Below, one piece after another: positions 1-8,512 of a DNA stretch of 64,000 bases; position 1 is the stretch's first letter, and each line of letters starts with the position of its first letter. Position numbers and translations under genes: made by a program. The stretch spans positions 124,001 through 188,000 of the forward strand of contig JANRDC010000031.1 in the NCBI GenBank assembly GCA_030726725.1, read 5' to 3'. The notes beneath the pieces are model-generated. The model saw only the letters and a program-made list of their open reading frames with translations. It made no database searches and was not told the origin of the DNA. The stretch comes from Flavobacteriaceae bacterium (lineage in GTDB: Bacteria > Bacteroidota > Bacteroidia > Flavobacteriales > Flavobacteriaceae).

Positions 1-590
1 GGTTGCTTGAACACGCAGCTCCATTGGTCAAAGTAACCATCGTGCCTAGGGGACAATCTTTAGGAGCAGCTTGGTATCTACCCGAAGAAAGACAGATTGT
101 GCGCACCGAGCAAATGCTGGACGAAATGTGTGCTACCCTAGGAGGACGTGCGGCAGAACAAGTTGTATTTGGCAAGATTTCAACGGGAGCGTTAAGCGAC
201 CTTGAAAAAATAACCAAGCAAGCTAGAGCGATGATTACCATCTATGGCTTAAACGATACTTTGGGCAACATTACCTACTACGATTCATCGGGTCAAAGCG
301 AATACGGATTCACCAAACCGTACAGCGAAGAAACCGCCCAAGTAATCGACAAAGAGATTTCCTTACTCATTGAATCCCAGTACCAAAGGGCTATAGAACT
401 CTTGACCAACAACAGAAGTAAATTAGATGAGTTAGCTCAGCGATTGTTGGAAAAAGAAGTTATATTTAAGGACGATTTAGAAAAGATTTTTGGACAACGC
501 CCGTTTGAAAAAAACGCAGAACCTGCTGATTCATCGGAAGTTGTACTGCAACAACCCATAGAAGAGCCGTCCACGGAAGGAGAACATTGA
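1..590 (+). CDS. ftsH: ATP-dependent zinc metalloprotease FtsH, 3' part only
   Basis: This is the C-terminal part of the membrane-anchored AAA+ protease FtsH, which degrades misfolded and short-lived membrane and cytosolic proteins. The gene enters from outside the window (reading frame at base 3), so the transmembrane, AAA+ and HEAGH parts are missing. What remains is the M41 peptidase domain: a GQSLGAAWYLP stretch, an LGGRAAEQ helix, and STGALSDLEK, whose Asp corresponds to the third zinc ligand of the family. The last 35 residues are an acidic, low-complexity tail, usual in Bacteroidota. The stop codon overlaps the TTG start of the next gene, so it heads an operon with the LUD gene, cdsA, psd and the acyl-CoA-binding gene. 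Identification is secure; the full length cannot be judged. Confidence 0.95.
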   Translation, partial: LLEHAAPLVKVTIVPRGQSLGAAWYLPEERQIVRTEQMLDEMCATLGGRAAEQVVFGKISTGALSDLEKITKQARAMITIYGLNDTLGNITYYDSSGQSEYGFTKPYSEETAQVIDKEISLLIESQYQRAIELLTNNRSKLDELAQRLLEKEVIFKDDLEKIFGQRPFEKNAEPADSSEVVLQQPIEEPSTEGEH

Positions 591-1189
591 ACCTATTTGA
601 CAAAATATTTGGCGCCAAAAAACAGTCAAGCACCGCTCAACAAGAAGAGCGAAGCGCTTATATGCCAGATGTTTCGTTGCCCACGGATGAGAAATTTGCC
701 GTTGAGTTTAACCGCAATGGAGGAAAGTTTCTGTATTGCACAACGCTCAATGAGGTCTATGAAATGCTCGACAATATAATTATCGAACAGGGATGGCAAA
801 GTGAGCCGTTCTTTACCACAGACCAAAATTTAATCTCTATCTGCCAGGAACGAGAAATTCCCCACAACCGAGATGTTACCTCAACCGTTTTTTTTACCAG
901 CTGTGAGTTCTTAATCGCCCATAATGGGTCTATTCTGATGAGTGAACAGCAGTTGGGAGATAAAAAAATTGTGGATTTACCCGATCATGTTGTTGTTTTT
1001 GCCAAGACCAGCCAACTGACACCTCAGATCAACGACGGACTTCACCAAATCAAACGGAAATACGACAGAATTCCTTCCAACATTACTGCGTTAAAAAACT
1101 TCAAATTAGTAGGGGCCGATAAACCTGAGTTTTTAAGTTATGGAAGCCCCATCAAAAACGTTTATCTTCTGCTCTTAGAAGACCTTTAA
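587..1189 (+). CDS. LUD domain protein (LutC/YkgG family)
   Basis: A 200-residue cytosolic protein of the LUD family, named after LutB/LutC of lactate utilisation. Its central part (about residues 35-195), with TSCEFLIAHNGSILMS and the DHVVVFAKTSQL stretch, resembles the single-domain LUD proteins found between ftsH and cdsA in Flavobacteriaceae. No lutA or lutB is nearby, so a lactate role is not supported and the function is unknown. I take the TTG at 587 as start: an AAGGAG ribosome site lies at 577-582, TTG overlaps the ftsH stop, and the resulting N-terminus MNLFDKIFG looks like its relatives. The next in-frame ATG (662) would remove conserved sequence. It is probably translated in coupling with ftsH. 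Confidence 0.8.
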   Translation: MNLFDKIFGAKKQSSTAQQEERSAYMPDVSLPTDEKFAVEFNRNGGKFLYCTTLNEVYEMLDNIIIEQGWQSEPFFTTDQNLISICQEREIPHNRDVTSTVFFTSCEFLIAHNGSILMSEQQLGDKKIVDLPDHVVVFAKTSQLTPQINDGLHQIKRKYDRIPSNITALKNFKLVGADKPEFLSYGSPIKNVYLLLLEDL

Positions 1190-1993
1190 ATGAGAAATGC
1201 CCTAAGAAGATCTTTGACCGGACTGGTCTATGTGTGTTTATTGCTCGCTGCGGTATTTTTAAACTCTGATGCTTTCGACTTCTTGTTTATGTCCTTTGGG
1301 CTTGCTTGTATCTTTGAATACAAAAAACTGAGTAAAATCAGGGGTTATCTGATTTTTGCCCTCTACCTTTTGTTGTGGTGGGCCTACATCTATCTACTCC
1401 ACGACCCTATTTCTCCTTGGATTTTGTTGGTGAGCACGCTGGCTATGAACATAAGGCTCATCGTATATCTGCTCAACACCCGGAAAGACAAAATGCCTGA
1501 AAGCCATAGACTGATCACCGGACTGCTTTATGTGGGCGGGGGCAGTATTTTTTTGACGATGATCCCTTATAGAGATCAGGGATTTGACGCGGTATTAATC
1601 GCGGGGGTATTCTCTGTGATCTGGGCCAATGATACCATGGCCTATGTCACAGGCAGCTTATTGGGAAAAAACAAATTATACCCCAGCGTATCCCCCAACA
1701 AAACTGTTGAGGGGGCTATAGGGGGTTTGGTCTTTGGAATGGCAGCTGCTTATCTTTGCGGACATTTTGGTGGACCACTAAGCCCGGTTCAGTGGTTGAT
1801 CCTGTCTTTTGTACTGATTGTGACTGGGAATTTAGGCGACCTTTTGGAATCTAAACTCAAACGCGCTGCCGGGGTAAAAGACAGTGGTGCCATTCTGCCT
1901 GGACACGGAGGTATGTTAGATCGATTGGACAGTTTGCTATTTTCCGCCCCTTGGGCTTATTTGACTTTGATTTTATTTGATTATGTTTCATAA
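1190..1993 (+). CDS. cdsA: Phosphatidate cytidylyltransferase
   Basis: Makes CDP-diacylglycerol from phosphatidic acid and CTP, the precursor of bacterial phospholipids, in the inner membrane. The 267-residue protein has about eight hydrophobic helices. It carries the family signature near the C-terminus: SPNKTVEGAIGG, then GNLGDLLESKLKRAAGVKDSGAILPGHGG, then MLDRLDSL. These contain the conserved Ser, Asp, Lys and His residues of the CDP-alcohol synthase active site. The start directly follows the LUD stop, and the 3' end overlaps psd. Together with psd and the acyl-CoA-binding gene this is a lipid block attached to ftsH. Identification is strong. Confidence 0.95.
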   Translation: MRNALRRSLTGLVYVCLLLAAVFLNSDAFDFLFMSFGLACIFEYKKLSKIRGYLIFALYLLLWWAYIYLLHDPISPWILLVSTLAMNIRLIVYLLNTRKDKMPESHRLITGLLYVGGGSIFLTMIPYRDQGFDAVLIAGVFSVIWANDTMAYVTGSLLGKNKLYPSVSPNKTVEGAIGGLVFGMAAAYLCGHFGGPLSPVQWLILSFVLIVTGNLGDLLESKLKRAAGVKDSGAILPGHGGMLDRLDSLLFSAPWAYLTLILFDYVS

Positions 1994-2660
1994 AGAAGGA
2001 CACTTGATCATCGGCGTTAGTTTGGTGATCGCTATTGCATCGGTTTTGGGAATTGACTATTTGGCCTTAGCACCTTTTTGGTTGGCTATGGGATTAAAAG
2101 TCGCCGTGCTGGGATTGCTGATCTTGATTCTGCAATTTTTTCGCAATCCCAAGAGGACAGCAGCACTGAACCACAACCACATCTTATCTCCTGTCGATGG
2201 CAAGGTGGTCGTCATTGAAGAGGTACTGGAAACCGAAGTGTTGGGCGACCGCAGAAAACAGATATCTATCTTTATGTCCCCCATCAATGTGCATGTCACC
2301 AGATATCCCGCCAGTGGTGTGGTGAGTTATTCAAAGTACCATCCAGGCAAATATTTAGTGGCTTGGCACCCGAAGTCCTCAACGGAAAACGAACGCACCA
2401 CTGTGGTGGTCAAAACACCAAAATTTGGACCTGTGTTATACCGCCAAATCGCAGGTGCACTGGCCCGCAGAATTGTCAATTACGCCCAGGAAGGTCAAAA
2501 GGCCATACAAGGCCAAGACGCCGGTTTTATCAAATTTGGATCGAGGGTTGACGTATTTCTACCCCTGGATGCAGTGGTCACCGTCAAGCTAGGTCAAAAA
2601 GTAAAGGGGGCGGAAACAATCATCGCTATCTATCCAGACAAAGATCCGCTTGATGATTAA
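1983..2660 (+). CDS. psd: Phosphatidylserine decarboxylase proenzyme (short, archaeal-type)
   Basis: Converts phosphatidylserine to phosphatidylethanolamine, the main phospholipid of these bacteria. It has two N-terminal membrane helices (about residues 7-50), the SPVDGKVV and MSPINVHVTRYPASG motifs, and near the C-terminus FIKFGSRVDVFLP. The Gly-Ser bond there is the expected self-cleavage site that leaves a pyruvoyl group on the small alpha chain. The length of 225 residues fits the short PSD class. I prefer the ATG at 1983, which overlaps the cdsA stop, over the TTG two codons earlier. The stop overlaps the next gene's start, so the operon is translationally coupled. cdsA upstream supplies the pathway precursor; pssA is not in the window. 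Confidence 0.93.
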   Translation: MFHKEGHLIIGVSLVIAIASVLGIDYLALAPFWLAMGLKVAVLGLLILILQFFRNPKRTAALNHNHILSPVDGKVVVIEEVLETEVLGDRRKQISIFMSPINVHVTRYPASGVVSYSKYHPGKYLVAWHPKSSTENERTTVVVKTPKFGPVLYRQIAGALARRIVNYAQEGQKAIQGQDAGFIKFGSRVDVFLPLDAVVTVKLGQKVKGAETIIAIYPDKDPLDD

Positions 2661-2931
2661 CCAAGAGTTTGAAAAAGCGGTAGAAGCGATGTCGGAGCTA
2701 CCCGTGAAATTGCCTCCGGACACCATGCTCAAGCTATATGCCTACTACAAAATAGCTACTGGTTTAAAAGTGAGTTTAAACGCCTTAGACCAAGGTGCCC
2801 AAAGCATGATCGACGCATTTAAATCAAATGCGCTGTTCCAAGCCAGAAATACCGACAGTGTCCAAGCCATGCAACAATACATAGACTTGGCCGCTCAAAT
2901 TCAACAAGAGATCAGAGACAAAAAACACTAG
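2653..2931 (+). CDS. Acyl-CoA-binding protein
   Basis: A 92-residue four-helix protein of the ACBP family, which binds long-chain acyl-CoA in the cytosol and buffers or delivers it. Family landmarks seen are the FEKAVEAMSELP opening, LPPDTMLKLYAYYKIATG (helix 2 with the acyl-CoA contact Tyr and Lys positions) and the AMQQYIDLAAQI C-terminal helix. The usual central KWDAWNKLKGMS stretch is diverged to SMIDAFKSNALF. The start ATG overlaps the psd stop, ending the lipid operon. Its TAG stop shares the bases CTAG with the TAG of valS on the other strand, leaving no room for a terminator. Confidence 0.85.
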   Translation: MINQEFEKAVEAMSELPVKLPPDTMLKLYAYYKIATGLKVSLNALDQGAQSMIDAFKSNALFQARNTDSVQAMQQYIDLAAQIQQEIRDKKH

Positions 2932-5558
2932 GACAGCTGAGCGATACGCTGGCTGAGCATCTCAATTTTTTCCAAGGCATCCGCCTGTTTTTTTCGCTCC
3001 AAAGCCAGCACTGGTTCAGGGGCGTTTTGGACAAATCGTTCATTGGACAACTTCTTCTCTACAGAAACCAAAAACCCTTGGGTATAGACCAACTCTTCAT
3101 GGAGCTTCTTGAGTTCTTCCACGGGATCTATTTGCCCCAGCAATGGAACAAAACACTCCGAGGACATCACCCTGAATGAGGCAGAACCTTCTGGGGCTGA
3201 CGCTACCCAAGACACCTCTTCAATATGGGCCAATTTGATAATGACTGGCACCCAAGCCTTGGGGAATTGATCGTCTGCCAAAACACAGAGGGACAACAAC
3301 TCTTTTTGAGGAATCCCGTGCTCTTGCCGGATATTTCTCACCCCAGCAATTACTTCTGCGGCCAGCCCAAATGTGCTGGTGAGCTCAGTTTTTGTAGTGT
3401 ATGGGGTAGGCCATTGGCCTATAATCAGCGCTTGTTCTTTATTCCTTGGCTGGATATATTGCCAGATCTCTTCGGTGAGGAACGGCATGAACGGATGCAA
3501 CAAAACTAGGTTTTGCTCCAACAAACCGAGAACAGCTTCATAGGTGGTTTTGTCAATGGGTGCCCCATAGGCAGGTTTGATAATTTCCAACAGCCAAGCG
3601 CTGTAGTCATCCCAAATCAACTTGTACAAAGCCATCAAAGCATCGGAAATGCGGTACTTCTCAAAATGGTCCTCAATCACAGCTAATGCTTGGTTAAACG
3701 CACCGCGATACCATTCAATGCCCAGCTGAGCTGTCTCGGGTTGCGGTATATCCGCTACTTCCCATGATTGAACCAATCTAAATCCGTTCCAGATTTTGTT
3801 GGCAAAATGCTGGCCTTGAGCACAAAGCGCTTCGTCGAACAACAAGTCATTCCCCGCTGATGCACTCAACAGCAATCCCACGCGTACCCCGTCAGCACCG
3901 TAGTCTTCAATGAGCTTTAGGGCATCAGGCGAATTCCCCAAAGACTTAGACATTTTTCTGCGTTGGGCATCGCGCACCAAACCAGTGAGGTATACATTGG
4001 TAAAGGGCTTCTCCCCCATGTATTCATAACCCGCAAAAATCATGCGCGCCACCCAGAAAAACAGAATGTCTGGACCGGTAACCAAATCATTGGTGGGGTA
4101 ATAATATTTTATCTCAGGATTTTCAGGATCTAAAATCCCGTTAAACACACTGATGGGCCACAACCAAGACGAAAACCAAGTATCCAAAGCATCTTCATCT
4201 CTTCTGAGATCGCTGGCAGCCAGCTGAGTATTGCCCGATTTTTCTCGCGCAAGTACCAATGCAGCTTCCAAAGATTCTGCAACTACATAATCCGTTTTGG
4301 CATCTCCGTAATAATAGGCAGGGATTTGTTGTCCCCACCAAAGCTGACGGCTGATGTTCCAATCGCGGATCCCTTCAAGCCAATGCTTGTAGGTGTTCTC
4401 AAACTTTTTGGGAAATAACTTGATCTCTTGGGTGTCCATGACCGCTTCAAGCGCAGGCTTGACCAACGTATCCATGCGCAAGAACCACTGATCTGATAAT
4501 CTGGGTTCAATAACAGCCTTGGTGCGCTCGGAAGTACCCACTTTATTTTGGTGGTTTTCTTTTTTGACCAAAAATCCGTGTTCTTCCAACCATTTGGCCA
4601 CCGCTTTTCTAGCTTCAAAACGGTCCATCCCCTCGAAGGGTCCACCGTAACTATTTAGGGTAGCGTTTGGATGAAAAATATCGATCAATTCCAGACCGTG
4701 TTTCTGTCCGATCAAGTAGTCATTGGGATCGTGGGCTGGGGTAATTTTTAAACAACCTGTACCAAATTCGGGATCGACATATTCATCAGCGATCACAGGT
4801 ACTTTTCGGTTGGTGATGGGCACCAAAACTTCTTTGCCGATTAAATGGGCATATCGCTTGTCTTGGGGATGTACACATAGGGCTGTGTCACCCAATATCG
4901 TCTCAGGACGCGTGGTGGCTACGGTAATTCGATCCGATCCATCGGCTAGTGGATAGGACACATAGTACAACAGGCCAGATCTTTCTTCGTAAATCACCTC
5001 CTCATCAGAAAGGGTGGTCAGCGCTTCTGGATCCCAATGCACCATGCGGTATCCCCGGTAGATAAGTCCTTTGTTGTACAGATCGACAAACACTTTGATG
5101 ACCGAGTCAGACAGCTGAGGATCCATGGTAAATGCCGTGCGCTCCCAGTCACAAGAACACCCCAGTTTTTTGAGTTGCTCTAAAATGACTCCACCGTATT
5201 TCTCCTTCCATGCCCAAGCATGGGATAAAAATTCCTCGCGCGTTAAATCGCTTTTTTCAATCCCTTGTTCTTTGAGTTGTGCCACCACTTTGGCCTCTGT
5301 GGCTATGGAGGCGTGGTCGGTACCTGGCACCCAACAGGCGTTAAATCCTTGAAGCCTGGCTTTTCTGATCAGCACATCTTGAATGGTGTTGTTGAGCATG
5401 TGGCCCATGTGCAACACTCCCGTAACATTCGGTGGCGGGATAACGATCGTATAAGGCGTTCTGTGGTCAGGCGTGGATCGAAAATATCCGTTTTCCATCC
5501 AGTATTGATACCATTTGCTTTCTGCTTGTTGGGGGGCGTATTTTGAAGGTAATTCCAT
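2928..5558 (-). CDS. valS: Valine--tRNA ligase
   Basis: Charges tRNA-Val in the cytosol. The 876-residue class I synthetase shows the HIGH-type motif HMGH at residues 50-53 (after PPPNVTGVL), the KMSKS loop at 535-539, an inserted editing domain (about 170-340, with the TTRPET stretch), the anticodon-binding alpha-helical domain, and a short C-terminal coiled coil (about 810-876) typical of ValRS. The start at 5558 gives the common MELPSKYAPQ N-terminus. The gene stands alone on this strand, convergent with the acyl-CoA-binding gene and divergent from the DUF1573 gene. A candidate promoter lies about 40 bases upstream. Confidence 0.97.
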   Translation of the reverse strand: MELPSKYAPQQAESKWYQYWMENGYFRSTPDHRTPYTIVIPPPNVTGVLHMGHMLNNTIQDVLIRKARLQGFNACWVPGTDHASIATEAKVVAQLKEQGIEKSDLTREEFLSHAWAWKEKYGGVILEQLKKLGCSCDWERTAFTMDPQLSDSVIKVFVDLYNKGLIYRGYRMVHWDPEALTTLSDEEVIYEERSGLLYYVSYPLADGSDRITVATTRPETILGDTALCVHPQDKRYAHLIGKEVLVPITNRKVPVIADEYVDPEFGTGCLKITPAHDPNDYLIGQKHGLELIDIFHPNATLNSYGGPFEGMDRFEARKAVAKWLEEHGFLVKKENHQNKVGTSERTKAVIEPRLSDQWFLRMDTLVKPALEAVMDTQEIKLFPKKFENTYKHWLEGIRDWNISRQLWWGQQIPAYYYGDAKTDYVVAESLEAALVLAREKSGNTQLAASDLRRDEDALDTWFSSWLWPISVFNGILDPENPEIKYYYPTNDLVTGPDILFFWVARMIFAGYEYMGEKPFTNVYLTGLVRDAQRRKMSKSLGNSPDALKLIEDYGADGVRVGLLLSASAGNDLLFDEALCAQGQHFANKIWNGFRLVQSWEVADIPQPETAQLGIEWYRGAFNQALAVIEDHFEKYRISDALMALYKLIWDDYSAWLLEIIKPAYGAPIDKTTYEAVLGLLEQNLVLLHPFMPFLTEEIWQYIQPRNKEQALIIGQWPTPYTTKTELTSTFGLAAEVIAGVRNIRQEHGIPQKELLSLCVLADDQFPKAWVPVIIKLAHIEEVSWVASAPEGSASFRVMSSECFVPLLGQIDPVEELKKLHEELVYTQGFLVSVEKKLSNERFVQNAPEPVLALERKKQADALEKIEMLSQRIAQLS

Positions 5559-5595
5559 AAATAAAAAGCGCCAAGGGGGAAGCCCATGGCCTCCA

Positions 5596-5629
5596 CAAAA
5601 ATATAAAAATCAACCCAGTGAATGGCAAA
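5596..5629 (-). promoter_or_regulatory. Candidate Bacteroidota promoter of valS
   Basis: On the minus strand a -33-like TTTG (5629-5626) is followed after 22 bases by TATTTTTG (5603-5596), a match to the Bacteroidota -7 consensus TAnnTTTG. The spacer is slightly longer than the usual 19-21. It ends 37 bases before the valS start. It is divergent from the DUF1573 promoter, with the two -33 elements close together. Confidence 0.5.
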
Positions 5630-5637
5630 TATTCCCG

Positions 5638-5669
5638 TTTGTACAATCAAGTCCACTTTGCTACCTTTG
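5638..5669 (+). promoter_or_regulatory. Bacteroidota promoter of the DUF1573 gene
   Basis: TTTG at 5638-5641, a 20-base spacer and TACCTTTG at 5662-5669 match the consensus TTTG-N19-21-TAnnTTTG used by the Bacteroidota primary sigma factor. The -7 box ends 18 bases before the chosen ATG (5688). This supports that start and excludes the in-frame ATG at 5622, which lies upstream of the promoter. Confidence 0.7.
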
Positions 5670-5687
5670 GGTAACAAAAAAAATCCC

Positions 5688-6065
5688 ATGAAAAAACGAT
5701 TACTTTTCCTTGCGGTAGCACTTTTTACTGTGGCTACATGGGCGCAAACCCCAGTGATGAAATTTGCTCAGGACACCTTGGACTACGGCACCATTAGCCC
5801 AGGGAGCAATGGGTTGAAAATTTTTAAACTCACCAATCAAGGCAACGCACCATTGGTCATTTCTGACGTGCGTTCCAGCTGTGGTTGCACAGTTCCTAAA
5901 AAACCAACCGCACCTATCATGCCGGGGAAACAGGGGGAAATTGAGGTGGTTTACGACACCCAGCGCGTGGGCCCCATCAGAAAAACCATTTATGTCTACT
6001 CCAACGCAGGAGCAGAACCCAAGCAACTTTATATTGTGGGTCAAGTAGACGCACCCAAGCAATAA
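5688..6065 (+). CDS. Exported DUF1573 domain protein
   Basis: A 125-residue protein with a Sec signal peptide (MKKRLLFLAVALFTVATWAQ, cleavage likely near residue 20) and one DUF1573 domain, an immunoglobulin-like beta fold common in Bacteroidota envelopes. Typical landmarks are the YGTISPGS start, FKLTNQGNAPLVISDV, SSCGCTVP with two Cys, and the IVGQV end. The family has no known biochemical role. The ATG at 5688 is chosen because it begins the signal peptide and sits just behind a good promoter. An aminotransferase gene follows after one base, so the two are probably cotranscribed. Confidence 0.85.
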   Translation: MKKRLLFLAVALFTVATWAQTPVMKFAQDTLDYGTISPGSNGLKIFKLTNQGNAPLVISDVRSSCGCTVPKKPTAPIMPGKQGEIEVVYDTQRVGPIRKTIYVYSNAGAEPKQLYIVGQVDAPKQ

Positions 6066-6066
6066 A

Positions 6067-7257
6067 ATGCCAAAAATATCCCTGAAAGGGCAGGTTATGC
6101 CCGAGTCCCCCATCCGGAAGCTAGCCCCTTTTGCTGAACAGGCCAAGAAAAGAGGGGTTGAGGTGATTCACCTCAACATAGGACAGCCCGATATTCCCAC
6201 ACCGGACTCCGCCCTAAAGGCAGTGCGGGAAGCCCAGATTGAGGTGTTGAGCTATAGTCCTTCTGAGGGCACGCTAGCCTACAGAAAAAAACTCGCCCAC
6301 TACTACCAAAACGTCGCTATCCCTGTAGACGAAACCGAGATCATCGTCACTACCGGAGGCTCCGAGGCCTTATCGATTGCTATAGGTGTGGTTTGTGACG
6401 CCGAAGATGAACTCATTGTACCTGAGCCGTTTTACGCGAATTACAACGGATTTGCCACGGCCAACAATGTGCGGGTAGTTCCGCTACCCACCCAAATTGA
6501 GGATAACTTTGCCTTGGGCAACATCGAACAATTCGAGTCACTCATCACCCCAAAAACTAAAGCCATTTTGCTCTGTAACCCTGGAAATCCAACGGGTTAT
6601 GTGTACAGTGAGGCGGAGCTCAGCCAAGTATTGAGCTTGGCCAAAAAGCACGACATTTTTGTGATTGTGGATGAGGTATACCGAGAATTTGTCTACGGCG
6701 TCCCGTTCACTTCCATGCTCTCCTTGAAAGGAAGCGAACAGCATGTGATACTCATCGATTCTGTCTCCAAACGCTACAGTATGTGCGGAGCGCGGATTGG
6801 CTGTTTGGTATCCAAAAACAAAGGAGTGCTTGCCGCTGCACTTAAATTTTGTCAAGCGCGCCTATCACCTCCTACCTATGCCCAAATCGCCAGTGAAGCT
6901 GCCTTAGAAACGCCGCAAAGCTATTTTGAAGCGGTAAACCGTGAATACACCCAACGCAGAGATGTGTTGATGGAGGCCCTTGCCAAAATTCCAGGGGTCC
7001 TTGTAGGTGCACCCTCCGGGGCGTTCTACTGTATGGTGGCACTTCCTGTGGCAGATGCTGATCACTTTGCGCAATGGATGTTGTCTGATTTTCAAGATCA
7101 AGGGCAAACGGTTATGGTGGCTCCTGGTTCTGGATTTTACGCTACACCTGGACAGGGAAAAAACCAAGTGCGTATCGCCTATGTATTGGAACAAGCGAGT
7201 ATTAAGAGAGCCGTTGAGCTTTTGGCTATCGCATTGACTCAGTACCCACAACCATGA
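6067..7257 (+). CDS. PLP-dependent class I/II aminotransferase
   Basis: A 396-residue fold-type I aminotransferase. It shows LNIGQPDIPTP near the N-terminus, the TTGGSEAL cofactor loop, NPGNPTGYVYS, VIVDEVYREF, and the Schiff-base lysine K235 in DSVSKRYSMCGARIGC, followed by the substrate-carboxylate Arg region near the C-terminus (NQVRIAYV). It resembles aspartate/aromatic aminotransferases, but the substrate cannot be fixed from sequence. A second enzyme of the family (36572-37765) looks closer to the classical aspartate aminotransferase. Its stop overlaps the murB start (ATGA), so the two are coupled. Confidence 0.85.
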   Translation: MPKISLKGQVMPESPIRKLAPFAEQAKKRGVEVIHLNIGQPDIPTPDSALKAVREAQIEVLSYSPSEGTLAYRKKLAHYYQNVAIPVDETEIIVTTGGSEALSIAIGVVCDAEDELIVPEPFYANYNGFATANNVRVVPLPTQIEDNFALGNIEQFESLITPKTKAILLCNPGNPTGYVYSEAELSQVLSLAKKHDIFVIVDEVYREFVYGVPFTSMLSLKGSEQHVILIDSVSKRYSMCGARIGCLVSKNKGVLAAALKFCQARLSPPTYAQIASEAALETPQSYFEAVNREYTQRRDVLMEALAKIPGVLVGAPSGAFYCMVALPVADADHFAQWMLSDFQDQGQTVMVAPGSGFYATPGQGKNQVRIAYVLEQASIKRAVELLAIALTQYPQP

Positions 7258-8267
7258 AGCCTCAGCCCCACTTCCCTTTAGCTTCACTCAACACTATGGG
7301 AATGCCTGTCTATGCTGCTTGGTATGTCCCTGTAGACAGTCAAAAAACCTTAAAGGAAGTATTGGATTTAAGGCTTCATCCCAAGGTTTTTGTGCTCAGC
7401 GGTGGCAGCAATATGTTGTTGACCCAGGACCTAGACGCACTGGTACTTCACGTGGCCATCAAAGGTATAGAAATCACCCATGAATCATCGGATGAAGTGA
7501 TCCTCAAAGTAGGCGCTGGTGAAACATGGCACGATCTGGTCATGTATTGCGTGCACAATAATTGGGGTGGTCTAGAAAACTTAGCCCTTATTCCCGGATA
7601 TGTTGGCGCAGCACCCATCCAGAATATTGGCGCTTATGGCGTTGAGCAAAAAGACTGTTTTGTTCGGTGTGGCGCTTTCGCTTTAACTGATGGACACGAA
7701 CGGATTTTTGATCTTGAAGGGTGTCAATTCGGTTATCGGGATTCGATTTTCAAACGGGACGCTCGAGATCAATACATGATTGGTTGGGTGGAATACCGAT
7801 TGACTAAAAAAAATCATCGGCTTCATTTGTCCTATGGCGCCATCGGTGAAGTGCTGGAACAAAACAATATTCAGTCCCCGGGTATTGCCGATATCGCCGA
7901 GGCTGTTCAATCGATTCGCCAATCAAAGTTGCCTGACCCAAAAGTGATCGGCAATGCGGGTAGCTTTTTTAAAAACCCGGTGATCGAAGAAGCTCAAGCT
8001 GTGGTATTGTCGGAACAATACCCTGACCTACCTGTTTACGATGCCCAGGCTGGTTGGAAAAAAATCCCAGCAGGCTGGTTGATCGAAAAAGCTGGCTACA
8101 AGGGGTACCGCACCAAAAATTGCGGAGTCTATGAAAAACAAGCTTTGGTATTGGTCAACCACGGGGGAGCTACAGGAGCTGAAATGTGGGCACTGGCCCA
8201 AGAAATTCAATCGGCCGTCTTCACAAAATTCGGGGTGGAGATTTCCCCAGAAGTACCTGTTTTTTAG
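7254..8267 (+). CDS. murB: UDP-N-acetylenolpyruvoylglucosamine reductase
   Basis: FAD-dependent reduction of UDP-GlcNAc-enolpyruvate to UDP-MurNAc, the second committed step of peptidoglycan synthesis. The 337 residues contain the FAD-domain GGSNMLL motif, AGETWHDLV, the IPGYVGAAPIQNIGAYG loop, YRDSIFK, the catalytic serine in GNAGSFFKNP, and a C-terminal SPEVPVF with the catalytic Glu. The length and YRDSIFK motif match the type I (E. coli-like) enzyme. The start ATG overlaps the aminotransferase stop. Confidence 0.96.
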   Translation: MKPQPHFPLASLNTMGMPVYAAWYVPVDSQKTLKEVLDLRLHPKVFVLSGGSNMLLTQDLDALVLHVAIKGIEITHESSDEVILKVGAGETWHDLVMYCVHNNWGGLENLALIPGYVGAAPIQNIGAYGVEQKDCFVRCGAFALTDGHERIFDLEGCQFGYRDSIFKRDARDQYMIGWVEYRLTKKNHRLHLSYGAIGEVLEQNNIQSPGIADIAEAVQSIRQSKLPDPKVIGNAGSFFKNPVIEEAQAVVLSEQYPDLPVYDAQAGWKKIPAGWLIEKAGYKGYRTKNCGVYEKQALVLVNHGGATGAEMWALAQEIQSAVFTKFGVEISPEVPVF

Positions 8268-8284
8268 CGGGGCATTATTATTTG

Positions 8285-8292
8285 TATCTTTG
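8285..8292 (+). promoter_or_regulatory. -7 box upstream of the microprotein/ECF sigma pair
   Basis: TATCTTTG matches TAnnTTTG and ends 16 bases before the microprotein ATG (8309). No good TTTG is seen at -33, only a T-run across the murB stop. If used, it would transcribe the microprotein and the sigma factor together, separately from murB. Confidence 0.5.
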
Positions 8293-8308
8293 CACAAAGT
8301 TTTTATTT

Positions 8309-8512
8309 ATGAAGTTAGCTTTGGTGACAATTGGGTTGATGGCCCTTGCATTTGCTGGAATAGCCCTAAAAATATGGGCCAAAAAGGATGGTAAATTTGC
8401 AGGCACCTGTGCCAGTCAAAGTCCTTTTTTAAACAAAGAGGGAGTCGCTTGCGGATTTTGCGGCAAACTTCCTGAAGAGCAGGATTGTAAAAAAGAACAG
8501 GTATCCGCTTAA
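8309..8512 (+). CDS. Small single-span membrane protein with four cysteines
   Basis: A 67-residue protein: one N-terminal hydrophobic helix (about residues 2-23), a KIWAKKDG basic stretch, then a soluble tail with cysteines at 34, 48, 51 and 60 (C-X13-CxxC-X8-C). The positive residues after the helix argue for an N-out, C-in topology, placing the cysteines in the cytosol (inference). I recognise the sequence only as a conserved flavobacterial 'membrane or secreted protein'. The four cysteines could bind zinc or an Fe-S cluster. Its stop codon is immediately followed by the ATG of an ECF sigma factor. The ATG at 8309 is the only start downstream of the -7 box that fits a membrane protein. Confidence 0.7.
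   Translation: MKLALVTIGLMALAFAGIALKIWAKKDGKFAGTCASQSPFLNKEGVACGFCGKLPEEQDCKKEQVSA

Noticed and set aside
5369-5689. 106-codon minus-strand frame spanning the valS start and the intergenic region
   Set aside because: It runs antisense through the DUF1573 promoter and out of frame into valS, with no family resemblance.
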